Assembly: GCA_964565415.1 (NCBI GenBank) | Contig: CAZMEX010000080.1 | Location: 1 to 10,642 of the forward strand | Source of the DNA: JAIOSM01 sp964565415 | GTDB taxonomy: Bacteria; Desulfobacterota; Desulfobacteria; Desulfobacterales; Desulfobacteraceae | Reading direction: 5' to 3' | Length of the DNA: 10,642 nucleotides | Shown here: piece after piece, positions 5,623 through 10,642 of the stretch | Layout of the letters: each line of letters begins with the position of its first letter | How positions within the stretch are numbered: position 1 is the stretch's first letter | Program-made: the position numbers and the translations under genes | Notes under the pieces: model-generated | Seen by the model: only the letters and a program-made list of their open reading frames with translations | Told to the model about the DNA's origin: nothing | The model's database searches: none

Positions 5623-8600
5623 ATGAAAAATAAATTTGATAAAATCGCAGTTGTCAGTATCTCAGGCGTGTTTCCAGGTGCTGAAAACATTGACATATTT
5701 TTAAAAAATATTTTAAATAAAAAAGAGTCGATAATTGAAGTTCCTGAAAAAAGATGGGTTCTTCCTAAAAACCTTGCAGTTTCAAAAAAAATATTACCTG
5801 ATACTGCTCTTAGTTCCAAAGCTGGTCTGATAACTGATTTTTCTTTTGATCCCCATGGGTTTTTAATTGATAAAGATATATTGTCTGAACTTGATCCCAT
5901 GCACCAATTGACTCTTCATACCACAAGAGATGCTTTACAAAAATGTTATTCAAATAGTGATATTAAAAAACGTTGTGGTGTTATTCTTGCTGCAATTTCA
6001 CTTCCTACTGAAAAATCGTCTCAACTTGCATTTGATATCTTCTCTAAAAAGAAGAGTGTTGATATTGTACATGGTTTAGCCTCCCGGGTTTTGTCTTTTC
6101 CTGCTGCAATCCTTGCACAAAGCTTTGGACTTAATGGAAATTGCTATACACTTGATGCTGCATGTGCATCCTCGCTTTATTCCATTAAACTTGCCTGTGA
6201 AGAACTATGGCTCAATAGAGCTGATATGATGATTGCAGGCGGAGTTTCAAGACCTGATTCACTTTACACTCAGATTGGATTTTCCCAGCTCCAGGCTCTT
6301 TCTCCCACTGGCAGGTGCTCACCTTTTGATAAAAATGCTGATGGTCTGGTTGTGGGAGAAGGTGCCGGGATAATTGTCTTAAAACGCTTAAAAGATGCTT
6401 TGGAATGTAAAGACAAAATTCATGGTATAATTGCAGGTTTCGGGCTTTCCAATGATATTGATGGTAATCTTGTTGCTCCAGCTTCTGAAGGGCAGATACG
6501 AGCATTAAATTCAGCATATAAGTTTGCAAACTGGTCCTTGGACCAAATACAATATATTGAGTGCCATGGCTCTGCCACACCTGTTGGGGATAATGTTGAA
6601 CTTAACTCCATGATAAGTTCAGCTGAAAATTTTGGTACTTTTGCTTCTGCACAATGTGCAATTGGTTCAGTTAAGTCGATGATTGGGCATTTATTAACTG
6701 CTGCCGGTGCTGCAGGCACGATCAAAACTTTGCTTGCAATGGAAAATAAATTTTTACCTCCCTCCCTGAACTTTGTTAAACCTCCTGATTCAAGCCCCAT
6801 AAACCATTCAAATTTCAAAGTTCAAACCCAAGTTGAAGAGTGGAAAACAAACAATTCTAATACCAGCAGAAAAGCTGGTATCAGTGGATTTGGCTTTGGT
6901 GGTATCAATGCTCACATTCTTATTGAAGAGTATATTGGCAATAAGAAAAAAGATTTTTTTATTACACCTGAAAAATATTTTAAAAACAGAAGTATTGCAA
7001 TAATTGGAATGGAAGCTATAACAGGATCTTTTAACAACATTGTACAACTTGAAAATATTATTAATAAATCTTATACTCCCGCTCCAGAACTATCAGAGAC
7101 AACGGGAGAAAAATGTTTTTTTTTAAAAAAATTACCAATTTCAAACCATGAGTTCCACATTCCACCCAATCAGATTGATGATATCCTGAAAAATCAACTG
7201 ATTATTCTTAAAGCCTCTAAAATGGCTTTGATTGATGCAGGAATCAAGGCAAGACCTGGGAAGCATGACAAACTGAGAGATGATTTTGGTGCAGCAATTG
7301 GTATAGAGTTTGATTTTAATGCTACAAATTTTTATTTAAGATGGAAATCTAAAGCAGAAAATATTACTGATTATCCTTCTATTTCACCGCCTTTAACTGC
7401 AACAAGAACTTTAGGTGCACTTGGTGGAATCATTGCAAGCAGAATTGCAAGGGAATTTAAACTGGGGGGACCCTGCTTTACTGTTTCAGCAGATAACAGT
7501 TCAGGTTTAAAAGCAATAGAAATCGGAATAAAATCACTCTTATCAGGTGAAACAGATACTTTTTTATGCGGCTCAGTTGATATGGCATCAGATATCAGGC
7601 AATGTTTTGTTAACCATAATTTTGTACCATTTAAAAACGACTCTTTGGATTTTTTCCCTTCTGAAGGTGCTGGTGCTATTGTTTTAAAAACTCTGGAACA
7701 GGCAAAAAAAGATAAAAATAAAATATATGCTGTAATAAAGGGGTATGGAAATGCTTCCGGTGGTGAAATGCGGTGGGAAAGAAAAGATAATTCAAAAAAA
7801 ATTCAAACAGTATATCAATTATCATTAAAAAGATGTCTCAAACATGCTGGTACAAAGTTTGAGGATATAGACCATTTTGAACTTGCTTCCAGGGGCTATA
7901 AAAATGAGGATAAAATAGAAATTGATACTTTAAATGATTATGTTAAAAAGCTCTCCTTTTTAAAAACTTCCACTGATTTTTCATCCATAAAAACACTTAT
8001 CGGGGATACCAATTCAGTATCAAGCCTCATATCAATAATCAGTTCATCAATCTTACTTAGAAACAAAAAGAGAAAAAATGTATGTATTGCATCTATTACA
8101 GATGATGGAGCATGCTCGCATATGATAATGGAAGAGTATAAGTTAATAAAAGATCATAAATTTTTTCAAAAAAAAGCACTACATGCTCCTGCATTAAACC
8201 CTGAACTAATTGTAAAGGCAGCCAACAACACTGCAAAAGCCCATAACAAGTTCCTTGAATTAACAAAACAAAATATGCTTGCCCTTGAAAAACAATTTGA
8301 AACTTTAACAAAAAATGTATCAACCATGGAGTTTGAAAAACCTGAGATCCAACCTGTTTTTAACAGAGATCAATGCCTTGAATTTGCCATTGGAAAGGTC
8401 TCAAATGTATTGGGTGATGAGTTTAATATTGTTGATACTTATCCTGTAAGGGTCAGACTTCCGGCTGAACCGTTAATGCTTGTTGATCGAATTATGGATA
8501 TCCAGGGGGAACAGCTTTCTTTAAAATCAGGAAAAATTATTACGCAACACGATGTAAAAGAAAATGCATGGTATCTTGATGGTGGTAAGGCACCTGTTTC

Positions 8601-9552
8601 CATCTCAATTGAAGCAGGTCAGGCAGATCTCTTTCTCTGCTCATATCTCGGCATTGATCTTAAGGTTAAAGGTATTAGAAGTTACAGGCTGCTTGATGCT
8701 AAAGTTACTTTTCACAGAACGTTGCCAATCCCTGGAGAAACTATTGAATATCATATTGAAATTGATCGTTTTTTAAATCAGGGGGGAGTTTATCTGTTCT
8801 TTTTTCACTATGAAGGGTTTATTAAAAATAAACTCTTTATTTCCATGCGTGATGGATGTGCTGGGTTTTTCACTTCTAAAGAAGTTGAAAATTCAGGTGG
8901 CATTATATTAAAAAAAGAGGATACCAAAGATCAGCAAAAATCTGGAAATATTAAACCTCTTGTCCAATTTTTTAAAGAAAGTTTCAGTGACGATCAAATT
9001 GAAGCCCTGAGAAATTCAAATCTTAAAAAAGCTTTTGGAGAACAATTTAATCATATACGCCTTGGCAAATCCATGAGATTGCCAGGAAAAAAAATGCATT
9101 TAATTGATCGTGTAACTGAACTTGACCCCAATGGCGGCAGGTTTGGTTTAGGTTCCATCACTGCCCAGGCTGATATTAAAAAAGATCATTGGTTTTTAAC
9201 TTGCCATTTTATAGATGACATGGTAATGCCTGGAACCCTTATGTATGAATGCTGCTCCCATGCTTTAAGGATATTTACCCTAAGAATGGGATGGGTTTCA
9301 AAAAAAGATGATGTTTTTTATGATATAATCAATGGAGTAGAAAGTGATCTTAAATGTCGAGGTCCTGTTACAGTTGAGACAAAAAAAGCAGGGTATTATA
9401 TTGAAATAAAAGATATTGGTTATAACCCTGAACCATATGTGATAGCTGATGCTCATATGTTTTCAGATGATTTACAAATAGTTTTTTACAAAAACATGGG
9501 TATCAAAATAAAAAATCTAACACAAAAAGAGATTGAAGAGACGTGGAGATAG
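5623..9552 (+). CDS. PfaC-like multidomain synthase: KS - chain-length factor - pseudo-dehydratase - dehydratase
   Basis: This 1309-residue protein (numbered from the ATG at 5623) has the order of a PUFA-synthase PfaC subunit. KS (about 5-438) is complete, with C181 in DAACASSLYS, H315 in ECHGSATPVGD and H356 in GSVKSMIGH. The second KS-like unit (about 455-840) aligns but has lost all three residues: Asn625 for Cys, Ala755 and Asp795 for the His pair. That makes it a chain-length-factor partner. A helical linker (about 850-905) follows, then two FabA-like hotdog folds. The first (about 935-1088) has Gly988 where the catalytic His should be. The second (about 1140-1300) has H1195 in TCHFIDD and E1209 in place of the FabA Asp. 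No AT, ACP, KR or ER is present, so it depends on partner proteins. It is shorter than Shewanella-type PfaC (about 2000 residues), as if it holds one pseudoDH-DH pair rather than two. It leads an operon with the OleA-like gene. The product is inferred to be a polyunsaturated or otherwise unusual acyl chain. Confidence 0.88.
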   Translation: MKNKFDKIAVVSISGVFPGAENIDIFLKNILNKKESIIEVPEKRWVLPKNLAVSKKILPDTALSSKAGLITDFSFDPHGFLIDKDILSELDPMHQLTLHTTRDALQKCYSNSDIKKRCGVILAAISLPTEKSSQLAFDIFSKKKSVDIVHGLASRVLSFPAAILAQSFGLNGNCYTLDAACASSLYSIKLACEELWLNRADMMIAGGVSRPDSLYTQIGFSQLQALSPTGRCSPFDKNADGLVVGEGAGIIVLKRLKDALECKDKIHGIIAGFGLSNDIDGNLVAPASEGQIRALNSAYKFANWSLDQIQYIECHGSATPVGDNVELNSMISSAENFGTFASAQCAIGSVKSMIGHLLTAAGAAGTIKTLLAMENKFLPPSLNFVKPPDSSPINHSNFKVQTQVEEWKTNNSNTSRKAGISGFGFGGINAHILIEEYIGNKKKDFFITPEKYFKNRSIAIIGMEAITGSFNNIVQLENIINKSYTPAPELSETTGEKCFFLKKLPISNHEFHIPPNQIDDILKNQLIILKASKMALIDAGIKARPGKHDKLRDDFGAAIGIEFDFNATNFYLRWKSKAENITDYPSISPPLTATRTLGALGGIIASRIAREFKLGGPCFTVSADNSSGLKAIEIGIKSLLSGETDTFLCGSVDMASDIRQCFVNHNFVPFKNDSLDFFPSEGAGAIVLKTLEQAKKDKNKIYAVIKGYGNASGGEMRWERKDNSKKIQTVYQLSLKRCLKHAGTKFEDIDHFELASRGYKNEDKIEIDTLNDYVKKLSFLKTSTDFSSIKTLIGDTNSVSSLISIISSSILLRNKKRKNVCIASITDDGACSHMIMEEYKLIKDHKFFQKKALHAPALNPELIVKAANNTAKAHNKFLELTKQNMLALEKQFETLTKNVSTMEFEKPEIQPVFNRDQCLEFAIGKVSNVLGDEFNIVDTYPVRVRLPAEPLMLVDRIMDIQGEQLSLKSGKIITQHDVKENAWYLDGGKAPVSISIEAGQADLFLCSYLGIDLKVKGIRSYRLLDAKVTFHRTLPIPGETIEYHIEIDRFLNQGGVYLFFFHYEGFIKNKLFISMRDGCAGFFTSKEVENSGGIILKKEDTKDQQKSGNIKPLVQFFKESFSDDQIEALRNSNLKKAFGEQFNHIRLGKSMRLPGKKMHLIDRVTELDPNGGRFGLGSITAQADIKKDHWFLTCHFIDDMVMPGTLMYECCSHALRIFTLRMGWVSKKDDVFYDIINGVESDLKCRGPVTVETKKAGYYIEIKDIGYNPEPYVIADAHMFSDDLQIVFYKNMGIKIKNLTQKEIEETWR
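9544..9547 (+). promoter_or_regulatory. Ribosome-binding site supporting the GTG start of the OleA-like gene
   Basis: GGAG at 9544-9547, inside the last codons of the PfaC-like gene, is 8 nt upstream of GTG at 9556. The next in-frame ATG lies over 120 codons downstream, past most of the conserved N-terminal half, so the GTG is the real start. Confidence 0.65.
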
Positions 9553-9555
9553 AGA

Positions 9556-10605
9556 GTGGAATATTCAAAGGTTTATATTGAAGCATTTGGTTATGAATTG
9601 GCTCCAAATATTATAACTACCAAAGATATTGAAAAGAGATTAAAACCTTTTTATGATGCAACCAATTTTAGCCCGGGTCAACTTTATGCACTTACGGGGA
9701 TAAAGGAGAGGCGGTTTTGGGATGTTGATCACTCTATTTCAGAGCACGCTTCAAAAGCAGGTCAAAATGCAATTGATGAATCAGGTATTTATCCAGATCA
9801 AATTGAAGCTCTTGTTTTTTGTGGTGTCTCAAGAGAAGGGTTTGAACCTGCTACTGCCTGTTCCATTGCTGATAATCTGAACATTAGTGAAAATGGTCAG
9901 ATTTATGATGTTTCCAATGCATGTCTTGGGATTTTGACAGGGATGATTCAGGTGGCAAATGAAATTGAACTTGGAAACATAAAAGCAGGTCTTGTAGTGT
10001 CATGTGAAACCTCACGGCAGATTGTTGAATCCACAATAGATGAAATCAATCAAATGAAATCCTTGGAATTTTTTAAGACAGCTGTTGCCACGCTTACAGG
10101 TGGTTCAGGAGCTGTTGCTGTATTATTAACTGATGGTTCCTTTTCAAAAAACAGTGTGATACATAAAATTTGCGGGGCTGTAATTCAAAATTCTATAAAA
10201 TTCCACGATTTATGCAGTTGGGGATTTTCAGAAAAAGGTATGCCTGTCTCTTCTAAAATTATTATGCGAACACAAGCCGATGCAGTTCTTGAGCATGGGA
10301 CAAAACTTGTTGTCCGAACTTTCAGCCAATTTTTACAAAAATTTAATCTATACCATGATAGTATAGATAAATTTATAGGGCATCAGGTAGGTGCTATTCA
10401 TCATCACTCTTTTTACAAAGCCCTGGGCATTGATATAAAAAAAGATTTTCCTACTTTTCCATTTTTAGGAAATATTGGTACTGTCTCGTTACCTATTACT
10501 GCAGCTATAGCTGATGAGCGCGGTTTTCTCAATTCCGGGGATTATGTCTGTTTTATTGGGGTTGGAAGTGGTCTTAATTGTTTAATTATGGGAATTGAAT
10601 GGTAG
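9556..10605 (+). CDS. oleA: OleA-type 3-oxoacyl synthase III (head-to-head acyl condensing enzyme)
   Basis: This 349-residue thiolase-fold enzyme has the triad C123 (SNACLG), H276 (FIGHQ) and N306 (GNIGT). Compared with Xanthomonas OleA, the whole framework aligns nearly without gaps. That includes Glu97 in VSREGFEPATA, the equivalent of OleA Glu117, which serves as the unusual catalytic base for non-decarboxylative Claisen condensation of two fatty acyl-CoAs. FabH enzymes lack this Glu, so OleA is the better call. The C-terminal FIGVGSGLNC also matches OleA. The expected product is a long-chain 2-alkyl-3-ketoacyl thioester, which OleB, OleC and OleD convert to an olefin, or which decays to a ketone. 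It starts at a GTG 3 nt after the PfaC-like stop, so the two are certainly co-transcribed and probably feed one pathway. In Shewanella, OleA condenses PUFA chains made by Pfa enzymes to a C31 polyene; the same link is inferred here. Confidence 0.85.
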   Translation: MEYSKVYIEAFGYELAPNIITTKDIEKRLKPFYDATNFSPGQLYALTGIKERRFWDVDHSISEHASKAGQNAIDESGIYPDQIEALVFCGVSREGFEPATACSIADNLNISENGQIYDVSNACLGILTGMIQVANEIELGNIKAGLVVSCETSRQIVESTIDEINQMKSLEFFKTAVATLTGGSGAVAVLLTDGSFSKNSVIHKICGAVIQNSIKFHDLCSWGFSEKGMPVSSKIIMRTQADAVLEHGTKLVVRTFSQFLQKFNLYHDSIDKFIGHQVGAIHHHSFYKALGIDIKKDFPTFPFLGNIGTVSLPITAAIADERGFLNSGDYVCFIGVGSGLNCLIMGIEW

Positions 10606-10642
10606 AAAGAATAATAAATAATAAAGTCACCTCAACCAGAGG
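10599..10642 (+). CDS. Start of a downstream gene, truncated by the window end
   Basis: An ATG at 10599 overlaps the oleA stop (ATGGTAG, 7-nt overlap) and opens a frame of 14 codons, beginning MVERIINNK, without a stop to the window end. GGGA at 10590-10593 lies 5 nt upstream as a ribosome-binding site. Overlap and spacing suggest the third gene of the lipid operon. Too little is visible to name it; an OleB, OleC or OleD homologue, or a PUFA-synthase partner, would fit the context. Confidence 0.45.
   Translation, partial: MVERIINNKVTSTR

Noticed and set aside
6212..7047. Minus-strand open frames opposite the KS and KS-like domains
   Set aside because: The plus strand encodes the complete KS active site here; the antisense translations resemble no family.
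7116..7131. T9 followed by A7 in the PfaC-like gene, considered as a frameshift or slippage site
   Set aside because: The frame is intact, with conserved KS-type sequence before and after, and such A/T runs are common in this A+T-rich DNA, unlike the G9 tract.
8564..8776. Plus-strand 70-codon frame inside the first hotdog domain
   Set aside because: It is a frame-shifted reading of the conserved pseudo-dehydratase; the main frame is continuous on both sides.
9556..10605. FabH-type 3-oxoacyl-ACP synthase III
   Set aside because: The OleA-specific Glu97 and framework-wide similarity to OleA, together with the operon context, favour OleA.
1..10642. Mobile elements, CRISPR arrays, tRNA or rRNA genes
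   Set aside because: I saw no transposase or integrase motifs, repeat-spacer patterns, tRNA cloverleaf signatures or rRNA sequence on either strand.

Overview
The window is AT-rich (roughly one third G+C by eye) and contains only chromosomal-type genes. There is no tRNA, rRNA, CRISPR array, transposase or phage gene. The gene set (cyclopropane-type fatty-acid methyltransferase, a PUFA-synthase-like megaenzyme, an OleA-type condensing enzyme, dodecin, an EI24 membrane protein) fits an anaerobic Desulfobacterota/Desulfobacterales-like bacterium. That placement is an inference from gene content and base composition, not from any database search.

Layout. (1) 22-231, minus: a dodecin-family small protein. 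Its leader carries a perfect TTGACA / TATAAT promoter, then a terminator-like hairpin between promoter and gene. (2) 420-2742, minus: a compact three-gene unit, in transcription order cfa-type S-adenosylmethionine methyltransferase, then an EI24-family membrane protein, then a small stand-alone CULT-domain (cereblon-like) protein. Gaps are 9 nt and then a 17-nt overlap, so the three are probably co-transcribed and partly translationally coupled. (3) 2844-3563, plus: a rhomboid intramembrane serine protease with a G9 tract between the codons of its catalytic Ser and His. (4) 3594-5498, minus: a stand-alone P-loop ATPase with an unrecognised C-terminal half, behind a good sigma70-like promoter. 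(5) 5623 to the window end, plus: a secondary-lipid operon. It starts with a KS-CLF-pseudoDH-DH protein resembling a shortened PfaC subunit of PUFA synthases, followed 3 nt later by an OleA-type 3-oxoacyl synthase III that keeps the diagnostic Glu. A further reading frame opens with a 7-nt overlap and runs off the end.

How the genes fit together. Two lipid themes meet here: modification of membrane acyl chains (cfa unit) and an iterative fatty-acid/PKS system (PfaC-like plus OleA-like). The second suggests synthesis of an unusual polyunsaturated acyl chain and its head-to-head Claisen condensation to a long-chain beta-keto product, ketone or olefin. The AT, ACP, KR and ER activities needed for chain building are not in this window and must be supplied elsewhere. 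The most striking single gene is the bacterial cereblon-type CULT protein, which has a complete tri-Trp cage and zinc site and is attached to a lipid-modification operon.
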